Assembly: GCA_963763325.1 (NCBI GenBank)
Contig: CAVXOL010000022.1
Span: forward strand, 1 to 64,000
Direction: 5' to 3'
Source: JBBECJ01 sp963763325
Lineage (GTDB): Bacteria > Chloroflexota > Chloroflexia > Thermomicrobiales > CFX8
Length of the DNA: 64,000 nt
Position 1 is the stretch's first letter, and each line of letters begins with the position of its first letter. Of the stretch, positions 23,101-32,930 are shown piece after piece. Below the pieces are notes generated by a model. The model worked only from the letters and a program-made list of their open reading frames with translations, had not been told where the DNA came from and searched no databases. The translations under genes and the position numbers were made by a program.

Positions 23101-25495
23101 TCAGTAGCCGTGTCGCGCCGCAGGGCGTCTGTCAAGGCCGTTGGAGCCGACACCATGGCGGCAGGCTTCGCGACCTGGGGGTGGCGAGACAGGTGGCCGG
23201 GCCGGCAGGGGTGGGTAGGAACACGTCTGCGGCGAATCGAGCGCAATCGTGATCGGCTCGCCGTGGTGGAGCAGATCGAGCGGCTCGCCGGATAGCAGTT
23301 CGTAGCGAGCGTGGTCGCTGTTAACATCGACATGCAGGCGGCGGTCGCGATACATCAGTCGGAAGGACAGGCCGGTAAGCGTCTCAGGCAGGCGCGGAGA
23401 AAATGCCAGGGTCTCGCCATAGTCGCGCAGACCGCCGAACCCGGCGACCGCAACCAGCCAGGCACCTGCCAGCGAGGCGAGGTGGAGGCCGTCGGATGTG
23501 TTGCCGGCCAGATCGTGCAGATCGACGAAGGCGGTCTCACGGAAGTATCCGTAGGCCAGATCGAGATGCCCGACTTCGGCGGCAACGATGGCCTGGATCG
23601 CGGCTGAGAGCGTCGAGTCTCGAACGGTGATCGCCTCGTAGTACTCGAAGTCGCGTGCCTTCTGCTCCGGCGTCGAAGTGGTCGCCGCAGAGATAGAGGG
23701 CGAGGACGAGGTCGGCCTGCTTGATGACCTGGCTTGAATAAAGCAGGTAGTACGGATAGTTCAGCAGCAGCGGATATTCCTCGTCGCCGGTCGCGCTGAA
23801 GTCCCAGGGCCGATAGCGCGTGAACCCTTCCGACTGGGCCGTCACGCCAATCTCATGGTCGAACGGCACGACCATCGCGCTGGCCGCCTTCAGCCAACTC
23901 GTGACCTCACGCTGATCGACGTGGACCTCAGCGGCGCGATCCGGATAGCGAGTCACGACATCAGCGGCGACGCGCAGGTTCCGCGCCGCCATCAGATTGG
24001 TGAAGACGTTATTGTCAACCAGCGCGGTGTATTCGTCCGGTCCGGTGACGCCGTCGATACGAAAGCACCCTTCCGCATCGTGGTGACCGACCGCCAGCCA
24101 GAGACGTGCCGTTTCAACCAGCAGCTCAAGACCGGGACCGCGCTCGAACTCGGTGTCGCCGGTTGCGGCGACGTAGCGGCGGACGGCGTCGGCGATGTCG
24201 GCGTTGATGTGGAGCGAGGCCGTGCCGGCCGGCCAGTAGCCCGAGCACTCGTCGCCGCGTATCGTCCGCCACGGAAAGGTTGCCCCGGCCAGGCGCAGTT
24301 CGCGCGCCCGTGCACGAGCCAGGTCGAGCGTCGAGTGTCGCCAGCAGAGCGCATCGCGGGCCGCTTTGGGAGCGGTGTAGGTCAACACCGGCAATGTGTA
24401 GGTTTCGGTGTCCCAGAACGAATGACCGTCGTAGCCGCGGCCGGTGAGCCCCTTGGCGGGAATCGCGCGTTGCTCCGCCCGTGCGCCTGCCTGAATGACC
24501 TGGAAGAGCGCGTATCGCACGGCTTGCTGGAGCTCATCATCGCCGCCGACAACGACATCGGCACGGTCCCAGATGTCATCGAGGTACTCACGTTGCCCGG
24601 AGAGGAGCCCGTCCCATCCGACGCGTTTCGCTGCTGAAAGCGCAGCATCGACCTGATCGCGCAGGGCCGGCATCGAACGCTCGCTCGACCAGCCGTAGGC
24701 CAGCAGCTTGATGACCGTCAGCTTCTGACCCGGCGCCAGTTCGGTGCTGATCGTGACACGCGCCAGGTCCTGCTCACTCTCCGACTCGGTGACCGTCCCC
24801 GCCGGTCCGTCGATCAGGTGGTCGATTCCGGCAGCCATCCGGAGCCCACTGCTGCGGGTGTGGTGGCCGAGTGCCGCGCTGAGCTCGTTGTGAGTGTGAT
24901 ACTCGCTCACCAGTGGAGCACGGAGCGCGGCGGCGGCGCGTGGATCACCCTCGTTCTCCGGTAGCGGTTCGTTGGTGACCAGCGACGACTGGAGAACGAT
25001 TCGGGCGGGCTCGTCGACCGCCTCGACCTCGTAGTAGATGGCTGCCACCGCGCGCTGGACGAACGAGACCAGCCGCGTCGAGCGAATGCGGACCGCCTTC
25101 CCGGCCGGCGATACCCATTCCACCTCGCGCCGCAGGACGCCATCGCGCAGGTCGAGCACGCGCTCGTGGCGCACGAGCGTCCCATAGCGCACGTCGAACG
25201 GTTCGTCGTCGACCAGCAGCCGCATGAGCTTGCCGTTGGTCACGTCGATCAGCGACTGCCCCTCTTCGGGGTAGCCGTAGCCGCCCTCCGCGTATGGCAG
25301 CGGTAGCGTTTCGAAGAACCCGTTCAGGTACGATCCGGGAGTGTCGTGTGGCTCGCCTTCGTCGAGGTTGCCACGCAGCCCGATGTGTCCATTGGAGAGC
25401 GCGAAGATCGACTCTGTCTCGGCCAGCAAATCAAGTCGCAGGTTGGGTTCGGTGACGGACCACGGCTCGACCTTGAACACGCCTGGATCGATCAT
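23101..25495 (-). CDS. Glycoside hydrolase family 65 disaccharide phosphorylase (one frame break)
   Basis: About 797 residues. N-terminal beta-sandwich (FALSNGHIGLRGNLDEGEPH), (alpha/alpha)6 barrel with FWDTETYTLPVL (360-371) and the catalytic acid in GVTGPDEYT (Glu at about 488), C-terminal beta domain ending ITIALDSP. GH65 enzymes phosphorolyse maltose, trehalose, kojibiose or nigerose and release beta-glucose-1-phosphate. The beta-phosphoglucomutase gene upstream overlaps its start by 4 bases (ATGA), so the product goes straight into glycolysis. Frame shift near 23680; the shifted frame (ARDFEYYEAITVRDSTLSA) restores the expected family sequence. Which disaccharide is used cannot be decided. 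Confidence 0.85.
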
Positions 25496-26259
25496 CGCTC
25501 CTCCAGCAGCTCGCTCAGATCGGTGACAACGATGTCGGCGCCGTTGCGCCGCAGCGCTTCCGCGTGTCCGACGCGGTCAACTCCGACAACCCAGCCGAAT
25601 GAACCAGCACGCCCGGCCGCGACACCGGCGACGGCGTCTTCGAAGACCGCACAGCCTGCCGGCTCGACGCCAAGGCTGGCGGCGGCAGCCAGAAACGTGT
25701 CGGGCTCGGGTTTGCCCGGCAGACCCGCCTCGCTGGCGACGATGCCATCGATGCGGACTTCGAACAGATGCTCGATCCCGGCTGCGATCAGCACCTCGCG
25801 ACAATTCCGGCTGGCCGAGACGACCGCCGTCCGCATCCCGACCGCGCGGACAGCCTCGACGAACCGCACCGAGCCCTCGTAGACCTCGACGCCATTGCGC
25901 CGGATGATCTCGTGGACGAGGTTGTTCTTACGCGTCCCGAGGCCGTGGACGGTCTCTGCCGTCGGTGGATCGTCGAGCGAGCCTTCCGGCAGAACGACCC
26001 CACGCGATGCCAGGAACGACCGGACGCCATCCTGCCGGAGCTTACCGTCGACATAGAGGGTGTAATCGGTCGCGATCTCGAAGGGGACGAACGGCTCAAC
26101 GGTTTCCGTTGAGCGTTCGAGCAGGTACGTGTCGAACATCTCTTTCCAGGCGGCAGCATGAACCTTCGCCGTCTGGGTCAGGACACCGTCGAGGTCGAAC
26201 AGGCAGGCGCTGATGCCATCAGGCAACACTGGAACGTACCGCGTGTTCGTCGCTGTCAC
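25492..26259 (-). CDS. pgmB: Beta-phosphoglucomutase (HAD superfamily)
   Basis: 255 residues, intact. HAD motif I is FDLDGVLTQTAKVHAAAWKE with the Asp-x-Asp nucleophile pair; motif II VVSASRNC; motif III region LPGKPEPDTFLAAA; motif IV VFEDAVAGVAAG. It converts beta-glucose-1-phosphate to glucose-6-phosphate. It is the first gene of a two-gene operon: its TGA overlaps the ATG of the GH65 phosphorylase. Slightly longer than typical PgmB, with an extended cap, as often found next to GH65 genes in actinobacteria-like genomes. The symbol follows this context. Confidence 0.85.
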   Translation of the reverse strand: MTATNTRYVPVLPDGISACLFDLDGVLTQTAKVHAAAWKEMFDTYLLERSTETVEPFVPFEIATDYTLYVDGKLRQDGVRSFLASRGVVLPEGSLDDPPTAETVHGLGTRKNNLVHEIIRRNGVEVYEGSVRFVEAVRAVGMRTAVVSASRNCREVLIAAGIEHLFEVRIDGIVASEAGLPGKPEPDTFLAAAASLGVEPAGCAVFEDAVAGVAAGRAGSFGWVVGVDRVGHAEALRRNGADIVVTDLSELLEER

Positions 26260-26362
26260 TGCCAGGAACCCGCTTCCGTCATCAGACCCCGTCCAGGTGG
26301 TGGATGGGTCTACTGACTTCGCATTCTAACAACCTTCCCGGCGATGAGGACGGGGATAGCGG

Positions 26363-26986
26363 CTATGCCTGCGATGGCACCATTCTGCGGCGGACCCAGC
26401 TCAGGCTGCGGCGCAGGTTGGCAATCAGCCGTGGCAGATCGACGCGGAAGAGCAGGAAGACGCCAGCGACGCTGGCGACCTGGGTCGCGATCAGGATCGG
26501 CCCGCCGACCGGCGAGGTGATCACCTCGCTTAGCGACGATGCCGCCTGGCTGGTTGCGGTCAGTGCAACGCCATAGATGGCTGCGCGGGCAAATCCGTAG
26601 ACAATCGCGCCCGGCGCCAGCGGGATGCGCGCCATCCCGGCCGCCATGAAGAGCAGCGACTTCGGGACCGGGCCAACCGCGAACAAGCCCAGTAGCGGGA
26701 TGCTCAGCCGCTTCTCGTCCCTGATCCTCGTTATCGCTCGTTCGACATCGGCCTGTCGTCGCGCCGGAATCAGCCGCGTGCCAAACCTCCGGCTCGCGAG
26801 AGCGAGTAACACACGCCCAACCGTCGCCCCGAAAGCGCCGATGATGGTGGCTGGAAGAATCGCCACATCCTGCTGGACGTGGAAGTAGGCGAGCATCGCC
26901 CACGTCGGCGGCGCCAGGATCGGCGTGATGTTGAAGAGGATCGACAGGAGTCCGACGAGGAGCAGGTTCCAGACGTGATCGAGCAT
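26363..26986 (-). CDS. Small polytopic membrane protein, DedA/VTT-like
   Basis: 207 residues from the ATG at 26986 (MLDHVWNLLLVGLLSIL); an in-frame start at 27028 is possible. Five or six hydrophobic segments. PPTWAMLAYFHVQQDV, ATIIGAFGATVGRVLLALASRRFG and FAVGPVPKSLLFMAAGM recall the VTT/SNARE-associated membrane family (DedA), whose members act as lipid flippases or proton-coupled exporters. The assignment is by pattern and tentative. The next upstream gene in the same direction is the AI-2E-type permease. Confidence 0.5.
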   Translation of the reverse strand: MLDHVWNLLLVGLLSILFNITPILAPPTWAMLAYFHVQQDVAILPATIIGAFGATVGRVLLALASRRFGTRLIPARRQADVERAITRIRDEKRLSIPLLGLFAVGPVPKSLLFMAAGMARIPLAPGAIVYGFARAAIYGVALTATSQAASSLSEVITSPVGGPILIATQVASVAGVFLLFRVDLPRLIANLRRSLSWVRRRMVPSQA

Positions 26987-27137
26987 GTGCGGTTCGTGCC
27001 TCCATACTGTGTGGAAGCAGACGGCCACGCTTCCCGTGGCCTTCTCTCATCACACGCTCTAATAGTAATCGCATTCTTGCGGTTCCGTTACACCGCATCT
27101 GTCCGACCGCTCAATCTGCGTCACCTGCTGACACAAC

Positions 27138-28289
27138 TCATGGCTGGACGCGTAGCCGCACCGAGAGGAAATCGAACAGGACCCGAATGACCGCCAGGAG
27201 AGGGACCGCAAAGACCGCGCCGCGCAAGCCGTCGATCTCGCTGAGCGCGATGACTGTCAGCAGGACGAGGATTGGATGGACGCGAACAGCCTGCCCCTGG
27301 ATGCGTGGCGTCAGCACATTGCTCTCCAACTGCTGGATGACGATGTAGACCACGATTGTCAGGATCCCGATCGTCGGCGACTGGTAGAAGCCGAGCAGGA
27401 CGGCGGGGATCGCGCCGAGATAGGCGCCCAGGTACGGGATGATCGCCGTCATGGCGACCCAGAGGCCAAGCAGCACCGGGTAGGGGATGCCCAGCGCCCA
27501 GACGGCGAGGCCGGAGAGGATACCCTGTAACAAGCATGACATCGCAAGCCCGCCCAGATAGCGCGACAACGACGATCCAAAGTCCTCCCACAACACCTGC
27601 GCGTCGCGACGGTACTTCGCTGGAGCAGCGCGGATGAACGTCGCCTTCATCCGTCGTGCGTCGAGGAGGAGATAGACCGCGACGAACACGATCCCGAACA
27701 CCTTGACGAGAATGTCGAAGATGCCGGTGACGGCTCCCAGGAGATCATCGAGGAAACCCTCGGCTACCTGACTGGCGCGCTCGATCGCGCCCGTCCGAAG
27801 ATCGTCGATGACGGCGTCCGAATCGTCCGAGACCATCCCTCGTTCCTGCAACGGTCTGAGAGTGTCGCGCAGGAGCCGATCCCCCTCGTCGGCCAGGTCC
27901 GGGATCGCTTCGATCAGGCTGCTGATCTGGTTGATGAGCACCGGGATCGCGACAAAGATCGCGACGGCGAGGATGATGAAGGTGCTCAGCAGTGTCAGGA
28001 CAATTGCGACGCCACGCCGCATGAAGCGGGACAGCAGCCGAACCGGGAACGACAGGATCAGCGCCAGCAGCGCACCGCCGAGGCTGATCGTCAGGATGAC
28101 CGGCGCTGCCCGGATCAGCAGAATCAGCCCGATGACGGCAGCCAGAATCAGCAGGTTTCGAGTCCGGGGCGAGATTGGTATCGGAGTCGGCGCGCCCCGC
28201 AGGACCATCTCCGGAGTGACTGGGAATTGGCCTGCGTCGTCGCCATCGACAGTCCGCTTGTCGTTACTGTTGCTATTACCGTCGTACAT
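27138..28289 (-). CDS. AI-2E family transporter (PF01594-type permease)
   Basis: 383 residues from the ATG at 28289, chosen for AAGGCGACGCG just upstream; a longer frame back to 28457 would run into the divergent gene. After a hydrophilic 50-residue N-terminus come seven or eight TM segments with the family features PVRLLSRFMRRGVAIVLTLL, PYLGAYLGAIPAVLLGFYQS and a C-terminal VIALSEIDGLRGAVFAVPL. Members include TqsA-like exporters and Na+/H+ antiporter-like proteins; the substrate is not predictable. Intact frame. Divergent from the TRIC-like gene with a 158-base gap. Confidence 0.85.
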   Translation of the reverse strand: MYDGNSNSNDKRTVDGDDAGQFPVTPEMVLRGAPTPIPISPRTRNLLILAAVIGLILLIRAAPVILTISLGGALLALILSFPVRLLSRFMRRGVAIVLTLLSTFIILAVAIFVAIPVLINQISSLIEAIPDLADEGDRLLRDTLRPLQERGMVSDDSDAVIDDLRTGAIERASQVAEGFLDDLLGAVTGIFDILVKVFGIVFVAVYLLLDARRMKATFIRAAPAKYRRDAQVLWEDFGSSLSRYLGGLAMSCLLQGILSGLAVWALGIPYPVLLGLWVAMTAIIPYLGAYLGAIPAVLLGFYQSPTIGILTIVVYIVIQQLESNVLTPRIQGQAVRVHPILVLLTVIALSEIDGLRGAVFAVPLLAVIRVLFDFLSVRLRVQP

Positions 28290-28447
28290 CGCGTCGCCTT
28301 GTCCTGCCACCTGGCGAGTATCCGTATCGAGACGCTCATCGATGGCGCTGAGCGGTGGTCCAGTATAGATTTGATTCGCCGTGATGGAGATGGTGGTTTC
28401 GACGGATCGGGCCAACGACCGGGGGATGTGCTGAAGACGAGACGAAG

Positions 28448-29053
28448 GTGACGACATTCCTGCTGGTGCTCGATCTGGCCGGGACGTTCGTGTTCGCGAT
28501 CAGCGGTGGGATGGCCGGTGTCCGGTACAAGCTCGACCTCTTCGGCGTCCTCGTCGTGTCGATCGTGGCGGCAACGGCCGGCGGCATCCTTCGGGATGTG
28601 CTGATCGGCGCCGTCCCACCGGCCGCGATCAACGACTGGCGCTACATCGTCGTGTCGTGTATCGCTGGGTTGATGGCGTTCCAGTGGCACGCGCTGATCG
28701 ACAAGCTGCAGAATCCCGTCTCGGTGTTCGACGGCGCGGGGCTGGCGCTCTTCGCCGTCACCGGCACGTCAAAGGCCCTGGCCTATGACCTCGATCCGGT
28801 CGGCGCGATCCTGCTCGGCATCCTGTCGGGAACTGGAGGGGGCGCGTTACGCGACGTGCTGGTCGCACGGCCACCGACGGTGTTGCGCTCCGAGCTGTAT
28901 GCCGTGACCGCGATGGCTGCCGCAATCGTCGTCGTTGGCGGCGATCTCCTGGACCTTCCACCCAGACCGGTCGCTCTGGCTGGAGCCGCGCTCTGCTTCG
29001 GGCTGCGCCTCGCGGCGATCCGGCGCGGATGGGGGCTGCCGTCTGCCAGGTAA
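28448..29053 (+). CDS. TRIC / UPF0126 family cation channel
   Basis: 201 residues from a GTG start with GACGAAG upstream. Two homologous three-helix halves: DLAGTFVFAISGGMAG with GGILRDVLIG, and FDGAGLALFAVTGTSKAL with GGALRDVL. These glycine-rich internal repeats are the hallmark of prokaryotic TRIC trimeric cation channels (YicG-like). Intact frame, likely monocistronic. Confidence 0.85.
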   Translation: MTTFLLVLDLAGTFVFAISGGMAGVRYKLDLFGVLVVSIVAATAGGILRDVLIGAVPPAAINDWRYIVVSCIAGLMAFQWHALIDKLQNPVSVFDGAGLALFAVTGTSKALAYDLDPVGAILLGILSGTGGGALRDVLVARPPTVLRSELYAVTAMAAAIVVVGGDLLDLPPRPVALAGAALCFGLRLAAIRRGWGLPSAR

Positions 29054-29187
29054 GAGACGGGGGACGGGGCACGGGGCACGAGGGTGAGGATGGCCCCTAC
29101 ACGGGGATCGTCCCGCGTCCTGCGACCCCTCATTCTCCATGCCTCATCCATGGGAGCTGTTGCAAACGAGGTTTCATTATGCTGTCG

Positions 29188-30939
29188 TCAGGCCGTCTCC
29201 GCTTCGTTTGGCGGCAGCCACGCTCTGAGCAGGAAGTACCCAATCCCACCGGCTGCAAGCGATCCAACCAGAATGCCGATCCGGGCAGAGTCCGCGAGCG
29301 GATCGTCACCGAAGGCCAGCTCTGAGATGAAGAGTGACATTGTGAAGCCGATGCCGCCGAGCCAGGCGACGCCGAAGACGTGCTTCCACTCGACTGCTGT
29401 GTGCAGGACGGCGATCCCACTTCGAACGGCCAGCCACGCGAACAGCGTAATGCCGATCGGCTTGCCAATCATCAGCCCGGCAATCACGCCCCAGGTGACG
29501 GTGCTGCCGATCGCATCACCAAAGCCATCGACGAGGGGGATGCCTGCATTTGCGAACGCAAAGAGCGGGACGACCCCGTAGGAGACGGATGGATGGAGCC
29601 GGTGGAGGAAGTGTGTCAGTGGTGCTTCCACCTGCTCCGTGAGGCGCGCCAGTGACTGGGTCGCTTGCTGCTGTTTCTCATTGGAGAGCATGTTCAGTGT
29701 CGAGTAGGACGCCTGCTCGAAGTCACCCATGATCCGGCGGCCACGGGCCAGAAACTCGCTTGGGTTGATCCATGCTCGGGTTGGCACGGTCATCGCAACC
29801 AGGACGCCCGCCAGCGTCCCGTGAATGCCCGACTCGAAGACGGCCAGCCAGAGGCCAACACCGAGGACGGCGTAGACCGGCCAGCGGTAGATTCCGGCGC
29901 GGTTGACGACGATCAGGACCAGGAGCAGAAGTCCTGCTGCTCCGACCGCGTCCCACGCGATCTCGTCGGTATAGAAGACGGCGATGACGCCGACGGCCAG
30001 GATGTCGTCGATGATCGCGAAGGCGGTCAGGAAGACGAGCAGCTGTGGGCGAACGCGACCGCCAAACAGGCTGATGATCCCCAGCGAGAAGGCGGTGTCG
30101 GTCCCGATTGGGATGCCCCAGCCGTGCGCTCCCTCTCCTCCCAGCACGAGCAGCGAGAAGATCAGCGCCGGGCCGATCGCGCCGCCTACCGCTGCCGCGA
30201 TCGGCAGGGCTGCCTGGCGCGGGTAGCGTAGCTCGCCAACCAGCACCTCGCGCTTGATCTCCAATCCGACGATGAAGAAGAAGAGCGCCATCAGCCCGTC
30301 ATTGACCCAGTGCCGCAACGTCTCGGTGATCGCGAAGCGTTCGACACCGATCGTCAATTCCGTGTTCCAGAAGTTCGCATACGTGTCCGATAGCGGCGAG
30401 TTGGCAAACACGAGCGCCAGGCCGGTGCCGATCAGGAGCAGTCCGATACTTGAGACGTTGGATTGGACGTACTGATTGAGTGGTGTGCGGGCCAGTGCGA
30501 GTGGACTGGCCTGGGCGGTTCCGGTGATGTTGCTCAACAGCGGCGGCGCCTCAGCGAACTCCTCACCGCGCTCGTACCAGAGTTGTCGTTCCTCCGACTC
30601 GGTCCAGCGTCTGAGATTGGCTTCGCTGTCGAATCTCAGCAGAATCCGATACCGATTGTCTCCACGCGAGGGGCGGAACAAACGAGCGCCGATGTAACCT
30701 GGAAATTTCGATGACGCTTCGTTGAACCCCCGCAGGTAGTCCTCGAAGTCCTGCTCGCGTCCCGGACGAACCGGGATGAAGATGCTGAGTGTGATCTCGG
30801 AATCGTCTGCACCGGTGCTGTCGAGTGATCGTCGTTCCTGCGTCGACTCCGCCGCACGTGCCGGCAGCAGTTCTTCGCCAGCGTCGCTAACCGAACGGAC
30901 TGGCGGGCTGCCCAGCTCGTGCTCGTCGCCTCTACTCAT
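29188..30939 (-). CDS. nhaA: NhaA Na+/H+ antiporter with N-terminal ABM-like domain
   Basis: 583 residues from the ATG at 30939 (AGGAAG nine bases upstream; a TTG two codons earlier is too close). Residues 48-128 are a ferredoxin-like antibiotic-biosynthesis-monooxygenase (ABM) type domain: EITLSIFIPVRPGREQDFED, GARLFRP, YRILLRFDSEANLRRW, ERQLWYERGEEF. The rest is a complete NhaA: LFFFIVGLEIKREVLVGEL, GTDTAFSLGI, and the essential Asp pair in FAIIDDILAV (about 311-312). NhaA exchanges Na+ out for 2 H+ in at high pH. The soluble ABM-like head on an antiporter is unusual and may sense a small ligand or haem; that is inference. Intact frame. Confidence 0.85.
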   Translation of the reverse strand: MSRGDEHELGSPPVRSVSDAGEELLPARAAESTQERRSLDSTGADDSEITLSIFIPVRPGREQDFEDYLRGFNEASSKFPGYIGARLFRPSRGDNRYRILLRFDSEANLRRWTESEERQLWYERGEEFAEAPPLLSNITGTAQASPLALARTPLNQYVQSNVSSIGLLLIGTGLALVFANSPLSDTYANFWNTELTIGVERFAITETLRHWVNDGLMALFFFIVGLEIKREVLVGELRYPRQAALPIAAAVGGAIGPALIFSLLVLGGEGAHGWGIPIGTDTAFSLGIISLFGGRVRPQLLVFLTAFAIIDDILAVGVIAVFYTDEIAWDAVGAAGLLLLVLIVVNRAGIYRWPVYAVLGVGLWLAVFESGIHGTLAGVLVAMTVPTRAWINPSEFLARGRRIMGDFEQASYSTLNMLSNEKQQQATQSLARLTEQVEAPLTHFLHRLHPSVSYGVVPLFAFANAGIPLVDGFGDAIGSTVTWGVIAGLMIGKPIGITLFAWLAVRSGIAVLHTAVEWKHVFGVAWLGGIGFTMSLFISELAFGDDPLADSARIGILVGSLAAGGIGYFLLRAWLPPNEAETA

Positions 30940-31099
30940 TGCCAACCGCTTCCTGTCGTTGCTCGCGGACGCTCTCAGACCGTCGCACGGCTAGCGCGTT
31001 GATCAGATTCCCCTTGAGCCTGCTTCCTCATTTCCGGATATCTCGCCGGCACGGCTGTGGCACAACGTATTGCGAACGTGCTGGGGCTGACGTGATCAA

Positions 31100-32185
31100 T
31101 CAGCCCCGAATGGCTGCCAGCACCTTCGCGATGAATTCGTCGAAGCGGTCGGCGTCGGTCCAGCGGACGACGGTTAGCATGTCGTGGTCTGGATCGACCC
31201 AGATGACATTGCGGCCGTAGCCGAGCGCGAAGAAGCTCGACTCCGGCGCGCTCGGGAAGAGTTGGCGGTCCGGGTTGAGCCACCACATGTAGCCGTAGGT
31301 CGGGTTGACGTCGCCCGGGGTTGTGGCCCGGTCGATCCACGCTTCGGAGAGCAGTTGCCTGCCGCCCCAGTGGCCGCGCCGCAGGTAGAGCAGGCCGAAG
31401 CGGGCGTGGTCGCGGGTGCTGGCCCAGACGCCGCCACCGTAGTGGCCGCCGCCGGCCACCGACTGGACCTTGAGGCCATCGAGCGTGATCCACGAGGTGT
31501 CGTAGCCGTGCCACTCCCAGGTGTGGCTGGCGCCGATCGGGTCCATGATCTGCTCGCGGAGGACAACAGGCAGCGGGCGACGGAGCGCGCGCAGGACGGA
31601 GTAGGCGGCCAGATTGACGCGGACATCGTTGTACTCGTAGAAGGTTCCGGGTGTGTTCAGCGTCCGCTCGCGGCCCTGACGGCGGTCGGCCAGGTCGGGC
31701 TTCTGCCAGAGGGTGCCCTCCCACTCGCTGGTCTGTTGCAGCAGGTGATGCCAGGTGATCTGCTCGTTGTTGTCGCCGTCAAAGGTGCCGTCGGTAACGT
31801 AATCGCGGACCGGATCGTTGAAGTCGCGGATCAACCCGGCATCCCAGGCAACGCCGGCCATCGTCGCGACGTAGCTCTTGGCGACCGAGAAGGTCATGTC
31901 GACTCGCGCCGTGTCGCCCCACTCAGCAACGATGTAGCCGTTGCGGGTGATCATCCCATTCGTCGGTCCACGGTCGCGATAGGGGCCAACCGGCTCCTCC
32001 CAGGGGTCCTCGGCCACCCGCTGCTCGTAGAACTCAGCCAGCCGGTATGGCATCGACTGGTTCTCGCTGTCGGCGCTGAAAGCGGCTGCCTCGGCGATCC
32101 CGTCCACATCGAGGCCGACCTCGATCGGGTCGCGCCACTGCCACTCCCAGCGTCCCGGTTCGTATGCTGTTGCCACGGTCCTCAC
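31100..32185 (-). CDS. Serine hydrolase, beta-lactamase/class C (S12) family
   Basis: 361 residues, intact. Nucleophile motif S-x-x-K is SVAK (S100-K103) in MTFSVAKSYVATMAG; second motif YND near 185 (TFYEYNDVRVN); the glycine-rich segment VAGGGHYGGGVWAS and the C-terminal VIWVDPDHDMLTVVRW complete the fold. No signal peptide, so it is probably cytoplasmic or an esterase/amidase-like member and not a penicillin-binding protein. The start may be GTG at 32176 or GTG at 32185; GAGGAGTGAGGACC precedes both. Confidence 0.8.
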   Translation of the reverse strand: MRTVATAYEPGRWEWQWRDPIEVGLDVDGIAEAAAFSADSENQSMPYRLAEFYEQRVAEDPWEEPVGPYRDRGPTNGMITRNGYIVAEWGDTARVDMTFSVAKSYVATMAGVAWDAGLIRDFNDPVRDYVTDGTFDGDNNEQITWHHLLQQTSEWEGTLWQKPDLADRRQGRERTLNTPGTFYEYNDVRVNLAAYSVLRALRRPLPVVLREQIMDPIGASHTWEWHGYDTSWITLDGLKVQSVAGGGHYGGGVWASTRDHARFGLLYLRRGHWGGRQLLSEAWIDRATTPGDVNPTYGYMWWLNPDRQLFPSAPESSFFALGYGRNVIWVDPDHDMLTVVRWTDADRFDEFIAKVLAAIRG

Positions 32186-32253
32186 TCCTCAACCGTCCTC
32201 GTGCATCCATCGGCGCATCGTCGCCGCTGGCTGGAGATCTGTCCAGCGACTGG

Positions 32254-32547
32254 TCAGGATGCGTTCTGGGCGGCTTCGCGCCGTTCGCGCTGGTACTGCT
32301 GGAGCAGTGACCGTGCGTTCGTCAACGTTGCGAGGTCGTCGCGACCCTCCGCGACGGTCGCGAAGGCGTCGCCGAGGGCACCCTCGACCGATCGCGCCAG
32401 AGGCATAGGCTGAGGTGGCTCCTCCTTCTGGCGTTCCTGTTTGTTGCCGGTCGGCGCGAGGATCAGGTAGAGGAAGATCGCCATCACGAGGCTCAGGATC
32501 AGTTCGATGCTGATCGTCAGGGCATAGAGGACGAAGAAGGCGCTCAT
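32254..32547 (-). CDS. Small single-pass membrane protein, unknown
   Basis: 97 residues: an N-terminal hydrophobic helix (residues 4-32, ALTISIELILSLVMAIFLY), then a charged helical tail (LLQQYQRERREAA). It starts 4 bases after the end of the next small membrane gene upstream, so the two are probably co-transcribed and may work together. No family recognised. Confidence 0.55.
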   Translation of the reverse strand: MSAFFVLYALTISIELILSLVMAIFLYLILAPTGNKQERQKEEPPQPMPLARSVEGALGDAFATVAEGRDDLATLTNARSLLQQYQRERREAAQNAS

Positions 32548-32551
32548 CCGC

Positions 32552-32872
32552 TTACCGCCGCTCGTTGACGAGGGTCAGGGCGTAGCGGTCGATGGCGTCG
32601 ATGGCGCGCTCGATACCCGGCCCGGATCTCCCCATCGCGACTTCGTCCATCGCGGCCCGCAGCCCGGTCAGCGTCGGGTCGAGCAGGAACTCACGCTGGG
32701 CGCGGGATGGTGCCGACTGCAACGAACGGCGCGCCAGCCCTTCGTCCTCGCCCTGCCGGCGCAACGCACGGCTCTCCAGCAAGTGGACGAGCACGTAGGT
32801 CGTCATCCCGATCCGCACCACTTCAAGAATGCAGACGATGACGACGATTCCGATCCAGAGTGTTGTGGACAT
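32552..32872 (-). CDS. Small single-pass membrane protein, unknown
   Basis: 106 residues. Residues 5-32 are hydrophobic (LWIGIVVIVCILEVVRIGM); the cytosolic tail is helical and charged and ends AIDAIDRYALTLVNERR. Paired with the 97-residue protein just downstream. No family recognised. RBS-like AGGAATCCTG precedes the ATG at 32872. Confidence 0.55.
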   Translation of the reverse strand: MSTTLWIGIVVIVCILEVVRIGMTTYVLVHLLESRALRRQGEDEGLARRSLQSAPSRAQREFLLDPTLTGLRAAMDEVAMGRSGPGIERAIDAIDRYALTLVNERR

Positions 32873-32930
32873 GCGATAACAGGATTCCTAATTGACGTGG
32901 GCAGGAACTGATACGAGGCGATAGATTCCT

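Noticed and set aside
31184..32413. 409-codon plus-strand frame opposite the serine hydrolase
   Set aside because: Overlaps a gene with clear catalytic motifs; composition of a shadow frame.
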